Both the position numbers and the translations under genes were made by a program. DNA of 64,000 nucleotides from Megaustenia siamemsis (taxonomy: Eukaryota > Mollusca > Gastropoda > Stylommatophora > Ariophantidae), in NCBI GenBank assembly GCA_032433765.1, contig JAVIAB010000051.1:80312244-80376243 (forward strand), written 5' to 3'. Positions 1 through 13,800 of the stretch are shown here, one piece after another. Position 1 is the first letter of the stretch; the number at the start of each line of letters is the position of its first letter. The notes beneath the pieces are model-generated. The model was given only the letters and a program-made list of their open reading frames with translations, had not been told where the DNA came from and made no database searches.

Positions 1-150
1 AGCTTTCAACAGCATACATAAAGACTCATTGTGGATCATACTCAGACTATATGGAATACCAGCTAAAATAATTAACATCATCAAAGATCTGCACGACAGC
101 TTCTCATGTGCAGTTTGCACAGAGGCACAACTGAGTGAATGGTTCCAGAT
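1..150 (+). mobile_element. LINE reverse-transcriptase fragment (probably LINE-D)
   Basis: Translates as AFNSIHKDSLWIILRLYGIP followed by AKIINIIKDLHDSF, the block of non-LTR RTs that in intact copies reads AFDS(I/V)...LW..L...GIP. A SINE1 copy interrupts it on the right and LINE-D 3' sequence follows from 303, so this is likely one internally deleted LINE-D. It is broken and cut by the window edge. Confidence 0.7.
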
Positions 151-304
151 TGATACCCACGCCCATGCCGCTTTACTTTCCCAGAAAAAAAAATCTGGTA
201 CTCATTTAAGGCTGGATGAACCTGGAAGCCGTCAGTTGTGATCGAACCCTACCTCTTGCCCTTTGTAGTCCAGTTCACTAACCACTGGGTTATCGCAGCT
301 TCCT
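151..304 (-). mobile_element. SINE1 copy, 3' part missing
   Basis: The tRNA-like head sits at the right end (minus strand), with B-box-like GGTTCGAT(C) readable as gatcgaaccctacc near 241. The body includes ctttactttcccagaaaaaa. The part toward the 3' tail is absent. It lies inside LINE-D-like sequence. Confidence 0.8.
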
Positions 305-596
305 AATTAAGAAAGGAAACAAAGCAAGCCCTCATGTGGGAAACAACAATTAGGAGGAAAATAAGCCAACCCAGAGAAACACTGAGAACATTGATCAGAG
401 TGGCAAAAGCACCAGGAATTGGCTCCCTCAATGAGATCGAGAGGCTTGCACAGAACAGACATAAATGGCAAGATTTGATAAAAGATCTTTGAAAGAATTG
501 AGACTGCTAGAAAGAACATTTAGAAAAAGAGAAAGATTTTCTGGGTCTATGCCCTATGGGCTGGCCACGGCTCAAAAGGTCATTGCGATAAAATAT
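303..596 (+). mobile_element. LINE-D 3' end, degraded
   Basis: Shares the block agcaagccctcatgtggga through cttgcacagaacaga with copies at 7478 and 8822. In the better copies this reads as a LINE C-terminus ([20 protein letters not shown], then [12 protein letters not shown]). It ends in a degraded version of the gccctatgggctggc tail. Confidence 0.8.
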
Positions 597-760
597 ATAG
601 TTTAAATTTTGTAAATGATGTTTAATGCTCTATAAACTATATAATGCACTGAGAGATAATTACGAATAACGGGCAAGACCATTGCTTTACAGGTAAGAAC
701 TCCTTATATGACGTCATGACTGTCTAAAAATAGGTACATTCTAAAATGGCTAGAATTGGA

Positions 761-1190
761 GGACTATGCTCAAAATTGATAGGAATGGCTGCAACATGCT
801 GGGGTTGTGCTCATAATGACAGGAATGGCTGCAACATGCTGGGGTTGTGCTCATAATTGACAGGAATGACTGCAGCATGCTGGGGTTGTGCTCATAATTG
901 ACAGGAATGGCTGCAGCATGCTGGGGTTGTGATCATAATTGACAGGAATGGCTGCAGCATGCTGGGGTTGTGCTCATAATTGACAGGAATGGCTGCAGCA
1001 TGCTGAGGTTGTGCTCATAATTGACAGGAATGGCTACAGCCTGCTGGGGTTGTGCTCATAATTGACAGGAATGGCTGCAGCATGCTGAGGTTGTGCTCAT
1101 AATTGATAGGAATGGCTGCAGCATACTGGGGTTGTGCTCATAATTGACAGGAATGGCTGCAGCACATTGTGGTTGCACTCAAAATTGCTG
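761..1190. repeat. 41-bp minisatellite, ~10 copies
   Basis: Direct tandem units of about 41 bp built on gacaggaatggctgcagcat followed by gctggggttgtgctcataat. Most copies differ at 1-3 positions; the terminal copies are more diverged. It lies upstream of VPS45 exon a, probably in an intron. Confidence 0.95.
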
Positions 1191-1685
1191 GAAATATAAG
1201 ATAATCTAGTGAGAAGGTATTAATTAGATGAGCGTGAAAACCTGAAAGAAAGTCACTGAATGTGTAACATCATTAGTAAGAAGAAAATATTTGGGCCAAT
1301 GATGCCCAACAGCACTTCAGCTGAAAGTGGTCAGTGACTGTTTCCTGCATTAGGATCAGACTACAACTGACCCTACTCCATCTCCCTGCAGTGGGTCTGG
1401 AAATAGAATAATCACTGTAGCCAAATGAGATTAACTGGTACCAAAAAATGCAAGTCAAAGTCAGCAGATGTGTGGGTCCAAAAGGCATGGATATCATAGC
1501 TTTTGCTTGAACCAAAACATAATGCATCTATGCCCATTTAATGTTATTTTAAGAGGAGTGTTCATTGGGTAAATACAGAAGAAGAAGGTATTTCAATTCC
1601 AAATTGTGGTAATATTTGGCTAGAAAATAATTTCTATCTATATAAAAGAAATTATTCTAAAAGTTAAACTGTGCTTGTTTTCCAG
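1191..1685. other. Intronic sequence, nothing recognised
   Basis: AT-rich, with only short open frames. It ends in the pyrimidine tract and acceptor of VPS45 exon a. Confidence 0.6.
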
Positions 1686-1823
1686 AATTTGAATTGGTCT
1701 CCCACAATGCTGTCTCGCACTATTCAAGGTTTAACATCAGTTTTGTTGTCCTTGAAGAAATGTCCAATGATAAGGTTTCAGAATTCCTCAGAAATGGCTC
1801 GCAGGCTAGCAGATAGTGTTCGG
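1686..1823 (+). CDS. VPS45: VPS45 exon a (first exon in window)
   Basis: 138 nt, phase 0 at both ends, 46 codons beginning [16 protein letters not shown] and ending ARRLADSVR. The acceptor is ttttccag and the donor gtatgt. The frame stays open into the intron on both sides, so an open frame from 1671 to 1865 overstates the exon. It matches the human segment that starts around residue 150. Confidence 0.93.
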
Positions 1824-4800
1824 GTATGTGTTCTGATAGCCTTTTTCTTTTTAACTTACAAGTAATTATTATATCATGAAGAACAAGATGCAAGACAGAA
1901 ATAACAAGGAATAGGAATGGTAAAAAACAATTTTAACAATATGAAAAATATAACCACATCAAAACTAAAACTACAAATTGTAAAATGTTATATCTACTCA
2001 ACATTCCTGTATGGTGTAGGAATATGGACATTAATTAAGAAAACAGCAGAAAATCACAGACTTTGTAATGTGTATCTATAAGAAAATGAGGAGAATTGGG
2101 TTGAAGGAAAGGATGACAAACAGTGAAGTTCTGAATAAGCTGAAAATGAAAAAAGAACTACTTAACACCATTCAAAAAAGATAATTACAATTTTTGGGAA
2201 GAGACACAATACTCTACTAAAAGTCATCTTGGAAGAAAAGGTACAAGGCAGATCAAGACCAATGTGGACTGAGAACAATAAAAGATGGACAGGTGAACCT
2301 ATGACAAATGCGCCATCAAGACAAGAGACAGAGTAAAATGGTGCACCAATGAATGAAGAACTAGATATTGCTTAAATGGTAAGTAATGTGGACAATGAAT
2401 ACACAAACAAAAATATCACCTGCAGTGACAAATGCACAATTCACGAGGAGAATACAATGCACACAGTGAACACCTGATTAATCAGATGAGGCAATGTATG
2501 ATGATTAGAAAGTTTTTAAAATTTAAAATATAAATATCTTTCTGCACATGTGTTTCATAGATGAAGATAGACACATCATCTTTGAGTTATAAATAACCCA
2601 GGCATGACACATTTTCATTGTAAGAAAGTCAGTGTTGTTCAAAATTGATTTTTATTTTCTTTAAGAAAGACTCAACCATTTATCATTTAGTTAGTTGGCT
2701 GGATGAAGCTGACTCATTGAAACATAATAAAGCTGAAATGTTTTAATTACTGAAATTAATCTGAAAAAAAAGATATAAAGGAACAATAATGATCTCCATT
2801 GAAAATAATTGAAAGATGTAAAGTTTTTGAGAAGTAATGTATCGTTGAATGGGGGATGTTGAGCTGAAATAAAGAGCAGTAGCAACATTACTAACAAAAT
2901 AATTGGACATTTAACACCAGTTACCAATAAACAAGTTTCACTTGATGAAAAAAAGAATATAACACAATCTTCTGGTCAAAATTGTTTAACTGATGTCAAA
3001 TATGGACAATAACAGCAACAAACAAAAGAATATTCACAAGTTTTGAAATGAGATGCTTTAGAAGTACATTGAATGTAACAAGAAGAGACAAAATAAAAAT
3101 CAATTTTATTTCAAGAAAATTGGGCTTGTTACAAAAATTTTAATTTACAATCACAAATAATACAAGTTAAATAGATTGTACATAAAACACATACGAATAT
3201 CAAAAAGACTAAAACTATGATCATAAACAAAGAAAATTCTCAAGACCTACAATTAAATATCACAGTTGAGGGAATACATCTGGAGACAATCCAGAGCTAC
3301 AACTACCTGGGACATACTATAACCAATGATGGAAAATGTAAAACAGAAATAAACAAAAGAAAAGGTATGGCAAAAAGTAATTTTAATGCCATGAAAAATA
3401 TACTAACAACAAAACAAATATCAGCAGAGCTGAAACTAAGAATGGCAACATGTGACATCTTCTCAGTATTCCTGTATGGTGCAGAAACAGGGACATTAGA
3501 CAAGAAAACAGGACAGAAAACTGAAGTCTTTGAAATGTGGATTTATAGAAGAATAGGTAGAATTGGATGGAAAGAAAAGAAAACAAACGATGAAGTTTTA
3601 AAACAACTGAAAATAAAAAGACAACTAAATACAATTAAGACAAGATAAGTGAAATTTTTGGGGCATGTTAAAAGACACAACAGCCTACTAAAAGTAATAT
3701 TGGAAGGGAAAATACAAGGTAAAAGAGGCAGAGGCAGACCAAGACTAACATGGACGAGTAACATCAAAAGATGGACAAGTCAATCTATGACAACCTTCTC
3801 CATCAAAGCAAGAAACAGAGTAGAATGGCGATCCATGGTAGCCAACCTTTGTTGCGCAGAAGGCACTCGATGATGATGATGACATAAAACACAGCAGGAG
3901 TAAATAGCAATAAATATTAATAACAAGATGCAAATCCATCAACATAAGAAGTTAAATAAGATATCTTTAGAGATGAATAAGTGAAGTATCAATTTCTAGA
4001 TCAATTATTGTGTATAGAACAGTACAAATTATTGGTTAACTGTACAAATGGATATCAACGTATTAGATAAATTCATATTTTAAAATATCAATCATATAAA
4101 GAAGTTATGTTTGTTCTTAGAGTGTTCTTAGTTGTTCCTGATTCCTCAAAAAAGAGAAATCCCCACAGATGTCATTTCAGAATTAAATTAGCTCTCACAT
4201 TCCACAAAAGTTCCCTGCAATGATACCCTCCTAAAACCACAAATGGGATTTCAATTGAACAATTAACAGTGTAATGAGCTATCAATAGCTTGAAACATAG
4301 AAATCACTGAAATTTGATGAAGCTACAGCTTAAATAATATAATCTGGAGATAAGTAAAAAAAATGGTAAACTACACACCTAAGAACAGCATTTAGAATAT
4401 CATTTTGGAAATAAGAGTACTCATTTCTTTACTTGCAGCAAGTGATCACTAAAGAAGCTGCTTTGTTTGAATTTAGAAAGACAGATGTACCTCCTGTCCT
4501 TTTAATATTGGACCGAAGGGATGATGCGGTTACACCATTGCTTAATCAGGTAGCCTAAAGTTGTAGCTTTTAATGTGTTAGTAAAACTTAATCAGGTAGC
4601 CTGGAGTTGCAGATCTTAATGTGTTAGCAAACTTTAATCAGGTAGCTCATAGAGTTTCATCTGGTAGACCCTCACTGGTGCTATAGGGTTTTATACTGAA
4701 AACTTACTGTGTGATCAGGGAACAGATCATAGGACAAATGGACAAGGAGCTGTGGTAGCTCAATTGTTAATAAACTGAAGACAAGAGGTCACGTCAACAG

Positions 4801-7800
4801 CTTCTAGGTTCACCAACCTTTTATCAGGACCAGATTTGTGGGAGAGTAGGGTGGCTTAGGCAGAATGGCTCAGGCAAAAGCAACTTTCCAAAGAATGAGG
4901 AAGATACTATGCATTCCATTTTTGACAATAGAAACAAGAAAAAGAGTTCTTAAATGTTATGTAGGGCCAGTCTTAACATACGGATGTGAATCATGGACAA
5001 TAGGACAACAGACAAGAAAATCACTGGAGTCTGTAGAAATGTGATTTTACAAAAGAATGTTGAGAATACCATGGACCAGTAAGAAGAGTAATGAAAACGT
5101 TCTGAAAGCTGCCAAAGCAAAAAGAGAGCTAATTTCCAATATTAGGAAGAAACAATCATCATTTTTTGGCCATGTAATGAGAAGAGAACAGCTAGAATAT
5201 ATTGTAACAGCTGGGAAAATTGAGGGATGAAGAGATAGAGGGAAGCAAAGAGAAAAGATACCAGACAGCTTAAGAGAATAGCTTGGCAGGTCAACAACAG
5301 AAGTGATAAATAACTGTCGTGATCGAAAGTTGTGGAGAGACATGATCACTTGATGAGGATGAAGGTGGCTTATCATTTTACTAACATTGTCACCTATAAA
5401 AGGTACCATTGGTTTTAGAAAAATATGGGCACTGACACTGTATGTGTCTTAAGATGTGGAGATGCCTTTACTTTTAAACAATGGACACTATCTGAGTATA
5501 GTGATGATGACCTGAACTGTAAGAACATTAACAATATTCAATGTGGTGGTTCAGAGTTACAGTATTAGAGCTTATAATGGTAGAGACATTATATTTCATT
5601 CTTTGATCAACAATGACAAAGCACCAAGAGGCTCGTACACTTTGTGACATATTTTAAGGCCAGATCAAAGTTTTATTTGTTATTTGTCTGTTCTGGTCAG
5701 TAGCCATTCTTTACAGGGTGTCTAAGGTCTTGCTTACACTATCCAGCTTTGTTTCTACTGTTCTGTGTCAGGTTGTCCTTGTTTTCCTCACATTTTTATC
5801 TTCCCACTAACATTCCTATGATTGTACCTGATTCCTCTCTGAGGAATGCGACCTATTCAGTTCCATCATAATCACTTTTGTTCATCTCCTGTTTGTTGAA
5901 CCTCTTGAGCAGTTTCTGGCTGCTCACTCTGTTTGATCAAAACACTAAGAACTGTCCTTACACAAAAACTTACAAAAATATCTTTATGGCATTATCCAAT
6001 TCTATATAGCACTCATCATCGGTGCTGTATAGAACCATTCTGTTCTGACCTATGGACGTGAATCATAGACAGTAGATAAACAAATGAAAAGACGATTAGA
6101 GACCACAGAGATGGGATTTCTCAGAAGAATGTTGAAAGTTCCCTGGACAGCTAAAAAAATCAATGAGGAAGTTCTCAAAGAGGTCAACACAAAAAGGGAG
6201 CTCCTAAAAATATCAGCAAGAAACAATCAACATTTTTTGGGCACATCATGAGAAGAGGAAAGTTGGAATACTTGGTTACAACTGGCAAAATAAAAGGAAC
6301 GAGAGATTGCGGACGACAAAGAGAGAAAATACTGGATAACTTGGTGTCATGGCATGGGAAACAGTCAACAACAGAACTGATACGATGCAATGTACATAGA
6401 AGATTGTGGAAGGACATGACCGCCTATGCCAACTGGTATGGCACATGATGATAATGATGATTATCCCGTTACTGGGACTAGTAGTGGGACTTGTAGAAGT
6501 GAAGAATAAAGGCCACTTGTCCTGAACATTTGCTATGAGGTGTTCGGGCTTCAGTTTTTATTTGACTCCTTCGATAGGAAAAACTTTTAATCTAACTGAA
6601 TTCAAACCCTTGTTCTCCTGGATTGACGAATTACCGACTCGGCCACAAGCTCTTCCTTCTTTTGACAAGTTGCATAAAATGATGAAAATCTGAGTATCAA
6701 TCCTTGTCATTGCTTCCTAGCACTTGGATCAACACAAATAACACTGAAAATACACAGGTCCCATTTATCTTTATTTAGATGGATTTTTAATGCTGTACTG
6801 GGTGAATCTTCAAAAATTGTTTAGAATTCCGAAGCCATACTGGCTCTATTTATGCTGAAGACAATGATAGCAAATAATTATGGAGGAAAACTTCAAGGTG
6901 AATGGCTGACACACTCCATCTGAAAGTATGCAGCTCTCGTGTCCTTAGTTTGGTTTTTGTGCTCTACCAGTAAGATCTCCAAATGTTGGGCTGGCTAAAA
7001 TAATTTTGACTTCTCCACTCTTTTTGGTAACATTTTTGCTGACTTCTATATTCAGAATTACTATATCCCTCAGGAACAAAGTTATTTTTATTGTTGACAT
7101 AAGTGTATGATAATGTTGACATAAGTGTATATCACTAAGAAGAGTAATGAACATGTTCTGAGAGAGGTCAAAGCAAAAAGAGAGCTAATTTCCAATATTA
7201 GGAAGAAACAAGCATCATTTTTTGGCCATGTAATGACAAGAGAACAACTGGAAAAATTGAGGGACGAAGAGATAGAGGGAAGCAAAGAGAAAAAATAACA
7301 GACAGCTTAAGAGAATGGCTTGGCAGAAGGTGAACAACAGAAATGATAAATAGCTGCCGAGATCGAAAGTTGTGGAGAGACATGATCACCTACGCCAGTA
7401 GGCCCGGTACTTGATGATGATGAAGTGTATGATGGTTGGAAATAAAAGGGAGGTAATTGTATGTAATAATCGAATAGCAAAGCAAGCCCTCATGTGGAAA
7501 CAACAGGTAAGAGGAAAAGAGGAAGACCCAGAGAGATACTGAGAAGAACATTGATGAGAGAGGCAAGAGCAGCAGGAATTGGCTCCCTCAATGAGATAGA
7601 GCAGCTTGCACAGAACAGAGACAAATGGCAAGATTTGATAAAATATCTTTAAAAGAATTGAAAACTGCTAGAAAAAAAAATTAGATAAGAGAAGGAGTAT
7701 CTTGGTCTACGCCCTATGGACTGGCTATGGCTTGAAAGGTCAATAGATAGATAGATAGAATTGAAGGTAGGAACAGTGTTTGAAATAATCTATGAATAAA

Positions 7801-10800
7801 GTAAAAAAATCATGCAAATTTTGTAAAACAAACTTAAGTGAATTGTCTTTTTGTTGTGCAGCAATTATAATTTAACATTGGTTAATGACAAATTCACTTT
7901 CAACTAATGTAATAGTGGACCTATCAGGCCATGGTCCATGAATTACTGACAATCACCAACAACCGCATCAACTTGTCTTCAGTGCCAGGAATCACCAAAG
8001 ACCTGCAGGAAGTGGTTTTGTCAGCAGAACATGATGAATTCTATGCTAATGTGAGTCCAATTTTTGTCACCGGTTGGGTGAATTTTTATTGTGTGTGTTA
8101 AAAGTATAATTTTTGCAGTTTTATAATGTTGCAGTTTGGACATGGGATATAGTGCATGAAAAATAGTTTTAAGTGATAACTTTCGAAATAGTGTGATAGG
8201 TCTGTTCATGAAATCAGTCGAGAATTCCCCATATCTGCTCCACTCATGTCACAGCTCACACCAACTGTGGTGACAAATTCTATTGACATGGTCGACAACC
8301 GTGCAGTCCTAAACTCAGCACACAGGCGATGATTCCAAACGACTTCCATCGATTAGAGAGTGCACAATCACTTCCTCACTCCAGTTTCCTCGAAAACACA
8401 CATTTAAAACAAACAAAGCAACGGAAACGGTTTAAGCAACTGTGTTAGTCTCTCAAAAACAGGACGACATGCAGTCATTTTGATTTTGCGTTGTCGGTTG
8501 GTGACTATTAGCAAAGTCAAACTCCAGTGCAAGCCAAGTCGGTTATGTGGGCAACAATTTCAAATGACATCATCGAAAAGAGAGTGCCCACAGTTACTTC
8601 CAACTCCAATTCACTTGAATAAATAGAAAAAAACACACAGAAACCAGTCAAAACGAAAACCGTTTTAGTGTTCGCACTCTCTAAAGAGGATCTACAACAA
8701 TGGCCGACATCTTTCCTGGATGACTCAATGTGATCGGTCACAGAGTGTGATTAAAGAATTACCTTGTGCAGTATTTATAGTGAATAGAATAAAGAAATTA
8801 GGGATATGTAAACATATGTGGGAATAGCAAAGCAAGCCCTCATATGGGAAACAACAGGTAAGAGGAAAAGAGGAAGACCCAGAGAGACACTGAGAAGAAC
8901 ATTGATGAGAGAGGCAAGAGCAGCATGATTCGGCTCCCTCAATGAGATAGAGCTGCTTGCACAGAACAGAGACAAATTGCGAGATTTGATATCTTTATAA
9001 TCTTTAAAAGAACTGAAAACTGCTAGAACAAAAATTCAGATAAGAGAAGGAGTATCTTGGTCTACGCCCTATGGGCCGGCTACGGCTTGAAAGGTCAATA
9101 GAATAGACAATAGAAACATATGTGAGGTCATGACTCATATCATAAAGGTAAAGTACGAGACTTGAATCGGTGCCATAGCTTGTGAGTTTTCACCCATGTG
9201 TGCTTGGCAGCCTACCCAGAAGTGTTCAGAGAATTCTGGATAGTGTCGCTTCAAGCATCGAAATTCATGATGCAAGGCGGCATTCCACTCCTTCTCAGAG
9301 TAATACCCTGGTACCCATTTCTGCCAGTGGCTGGGTTGACAGCGGGGGTATTTTTTTCCAACCACGAGTACAATTCTCACTGCTTCCACCTCCCACCTGG
9401 AATAGTGTACGGGTTGTCCGAACATCAGTAGCCTAGTTGGGTGGTTTTCCCAACTAGACTACCAAGGCCTCCATATCATGTAGATTCACTGTAACCTTTA
9501 TGCCAATGTTATAGAAATATTTGCCTATTGATCAAGCTTGTTTATTCAAACCCCAAGTAACATTAACTTCTTCTTCTTCTACATTTTTAGCTCCCAGTGG
9601 AGCATAGGTCTTCAACAAACACTTACCAAGTCGTTCTGTTTTTTGCCATTCTTTTAAGATCATTCCATGTCTTCCCCATCATCTTCATCTCTGCTTCCAT
9701 CTGTCTTCTCCAAGAATTCCTTGGTCTTCCTCTTTGTCTTTTCCCCTGGGGATTCCAAAAAAGGGCCTGTTATGTAATACTCTCAGTTGGCTTCCGTAGT
9801 GTGTGTCCTATCCAGCGCCATCATCTTCGCTGTATCTCTTTATCCACTGGTGTTTGACTGGTACATTTCCATAATTCTATGTTAGTGATTTTGTCCTGCC
9901 AATTCCATCCTTTTATCCTGCATAGACATCCATTAATGAAAGTCTGTATCTTCGTGATTGTCAATTTTGTTGTTCTCCATGTTTCACAGCCATATAATAG
10001 GACCGTATTATATATTATAGATTATTTATCTATACTGTGATGGCACATGGACTGCTAAAACCTGTGTATTCCTATAATAGGGCTAATGTACTCAATATGG
10101 TAATATTATTTATGAATAAAAGAACCTAGATATTCATCATCATGTGCCATACCGGTTGACGTAGGCGATCATGTCCCTCCACAATCTTCTATCTACAGTG
10201 CATCATATCAGTTCTGTTGTTGACTGTTTTCCATGCTATGACACCAAGCTATCCAGTATTTTCTCTCTTTGTTATCCGCAATCTCTCTTTCCTTTTATTT
10301 TGCCAGTTGTGACCAAGTATTCCAACTTTCCTCTTCTCATGTGATCTTGCATACATAGCTTGATGACGATCGGGTGTCACCTGTAGCACATAACGCTCCC
10401 TACCGGACGAGGTGGCTGTGAAGTCCCCATTAACGTCAATAGCTGTAAATATAAGGTTGTGATTTGTCATGATTAGTCCATGCAATTTAAGAAGGTAGTT
10501 TGCCATTCCTTTCCTTCTTGGCAGTGACTATACTAGTTGGAGATCGCAGCCATTGTCTCTATACATGAGATCCTCTGCCTGCCATCGCGGTGTGGTGACC
10601 ATAACCGGCACCACTTGTCGGCTGCTCCCACAACACCATCCACCACCTGCTCCAATGGCTTCACATAACCCTGATAGGGGGGCTAAACGGGAGCTCCACC
10701 TTGCCCAGGGGTGTCCCGAAGACTAGCGGAGGAAAGGAGACGTCTTACTCCTCCTTTGGTAGGGCAGAACTCTACTCCGCTAACCACACGTAGATATTAG

Positions 10801-13800
10801 CTTAAACAAATTACAGTGGAATGCATGTTCCAAATGTTTAATTAGACCACACATATCGCAACATGTGTAAGATTTCAAGCTGCACAGTTACATGGTCAGC
10901 AGAGAATACATAGAGGAATTAGTCAAACTAAGAAGTGTTATAAAGTTTTGTTGATTTGTGTTTTCAGTGTGTAGGATAAATGTTGAATAGTTGCCAGATT
11001 TTTTTTTTCATTAATAATAACCACTTTACATCTCCTAATCATTTATATCATAACTGGCGCATTTTGGACTTGTTGGCGGGGCTAGGACACCTTAGCACGT
11101 ACGTGTGATGACTCATAGCTGACTATTTGCAATAGGATCAGCAGCAACAACAGCTGATTAAGATACTACTCCACTTCCTTATGGTGCTTCCAGAAACAAA
11201 CTAGTCTGACCATGTGAATATGGATAGAAAAAGGAAGACAACCTTGTACCCAAAAAAGTTGTGTTGAAATAGGGTAAAAAAATGCCAATATCACAGCCCA
11301 CTGAAAATCATAACAGTGGATTAATTGCTCACTTTAACATCCTTTAATTGTGGAAGAGAAGTAGTCACCAGGTAAATACCAGATAGAAAGAGAGGACTCA
11401 TTGAACTGCAATGAAACTGCAATACCCAGAGTTCCTAAGCAAAAATGTACAAAGTGACACAGAAGATTTTCCTTATCAAAGTTTACTGTTATTTTCTGAA
11501 TCAAATTTATTAAATCTCTGAATAACTGCACAAATTCAACCACCTGTTTCAGTTATTGACTTTGAGAATGCTAATATGTTAAATTTTCAACATATCTTTT
11601 TATTGTGAAAGCTGCAACAGAAACATACAATGTTATGATTGTAAGAAAACCACCATTTAAAAATAACTTTTACAATATGCACACTTTCTAGTTTTTTTGT
11701 TGCCTTCATTATTTTTCACATACTTCCTCTACCTTCAAGTTATGTGCCTGAGACTAGCAAATTTAACTCTCAGGGCAAAAATTTTAACGTACAAACAAAT
11801 TCTAATTATTTGTCTCTGGATATGTACATTTAAATTTTTCTTACCATGACCTTGCACAGGTCCTGTCAGACCCAGCAGAGGACCTGCATTGGATCTCATT
11901 ACACAACCCTATTCTGGACGAGCTTTTGAACCTCATCAAAGAAGTTGATGCCTGTTGTTATTACTTCTCACCTCAGTGCTCTTTTTAGTGTTTCTCTGGG
12001 TTGGCCTCTTTCTCTTTTACCCTCTGGTCACCATATGAGGGCTATTCCCAATTGTGAATTACACTTACTTGTTATAATTTTCATTATATTCCACAGTCTT
12101 CATAAGGAGGTCACAGCTTTTTTATTATCTCTTATTTTGCTCTTTTCTGTAACTTTAAGTGTCCATCTCATTTTAGTGAGTGAATTTCTGTATTAATTCC
12201 ATTTCAGAATATGTACATGAATTTTGGAGAAATTGGATCAAACATCAAAGAGTTGATGGAAGAGTTTCAGAAAAAGTCTAAAAGCCAAGCCAAAGTAGAA
12301 TCTATTGCCGATATGAAGGTAACACGGTTCTTTTTTGTTGTAATATAATATTATTTTATTCCCTCTTCCCACCACCTCACTGTCCTCTCTCTGCTTTAAA
12401 ACATTTTATATTGATAAAAAAAAGGAAGGGAGCGCAACGATTGTTACCAAGGAAGTTGTTCAATGCATAGAAGCTAGTTTTATCTTATATTGAAAAGTCT
12501 CATCTTTGATGTGCAGAAGCTGGTGTAATGTTATATTGAAAGTCTCATCTTTGCTGTGCAGAAGCTGGTGTAATGTTATATTGAAAGTCCCATCTTTGAT
12601 GTGCAGAAGCTGGTGTAATGTTATATTGAAAGTCTCATCTTTGATGTGCAGAAGCTGGTGTAATGTTATATTGAAAGTGTCATCTTTGCTGTGCAGAAGC
12701 TGGTGTAATGTTATATTGAAAGTCTCATCTTTGCTGTGCAGAAGCTGGTGTAATGTTATATTGAAAGTCCCATCTTTGATGTGCAGAAGCTGGTGTAATG
12801 TTATATTGAAAGTCTCATCTTTGATGTGCAGAAGTTGGTGTAATGTTATATTGAAAGTCCCATCTTTGATGTGCAGGAGCTTGTTTAATGTTATATTGAA
12901 AGCCTCATCTTTGATGTGCAGAAGTTGGTGTAATGTTATATTGAAAGTCTCATCTTTGATGTGCAGAAGCTGGTGTAATGTTATATTGAAAGTCTCATCT
13001 TTGATGTGCAGAAGCTGGTGTAATGTTATATTGAAAGTCCCATCTTTGATGTGCAGAAGCTGGTGTAATGTTATATTGAAAGTCTCATCTTTGATGTGCA
13101 GAAGTTGGTGTAATGTTATATTGAAAGTCCCATCTTTGATGTGCAGGAGCTTGTTTAATGTTATATTGAAAGCCTCATCTTTGATGTGCAGAAGTTGGTG
13201 TAATGTTATATTGAAAGTCTCATCTTTGATGTGCAGAAGCTGGTGTAATGTTATATTGAAAGTCTCATCTTTGATGTGCAGAAGTTGGTGTAATGTTATA
13301 TTGAAAGTCCCATCTTTGATGTGCAGAAGCTGGTGTAATGTTATATTGAAAGTCCCATCTTTGATGTGCAGAAGCTGGTGTAATGTTATATTTAAAGTCT
13401 CATCTTTGATGTGCAGAAGCTGGTGTAATGTTATATTGAAAGTCCCATCTTTGATGTGCAGAAGCTGGTGTAATGTTATATTGAAAGTCTCATCTTTGAT
13501 GTGCAGAAGCTGGTGTAATGTTATATTGAAAGTGTCATCTTTGATGTGCAGAAGCTGGTGTAATGTTATATTGATAGTCCCATCTTTGATGTGCAGAAGC
13601 TGGTGTAATGTTATATTGAAAGTGTCATCTTTGATGTGCAGAAGCTGGTGTAATGTTATATTGAAAGTGTCATCTTTGATGTGCAGAAGCTGGTGTAATG
13701 TTATATTGAAAGTGTCATCTTTGCTGTGCAGAAGCTGGTGTAATGTTATATTGAAAGTGTCATCTTTGATGTGCAGAAGCTGGTGTAATCTTATATTGAA

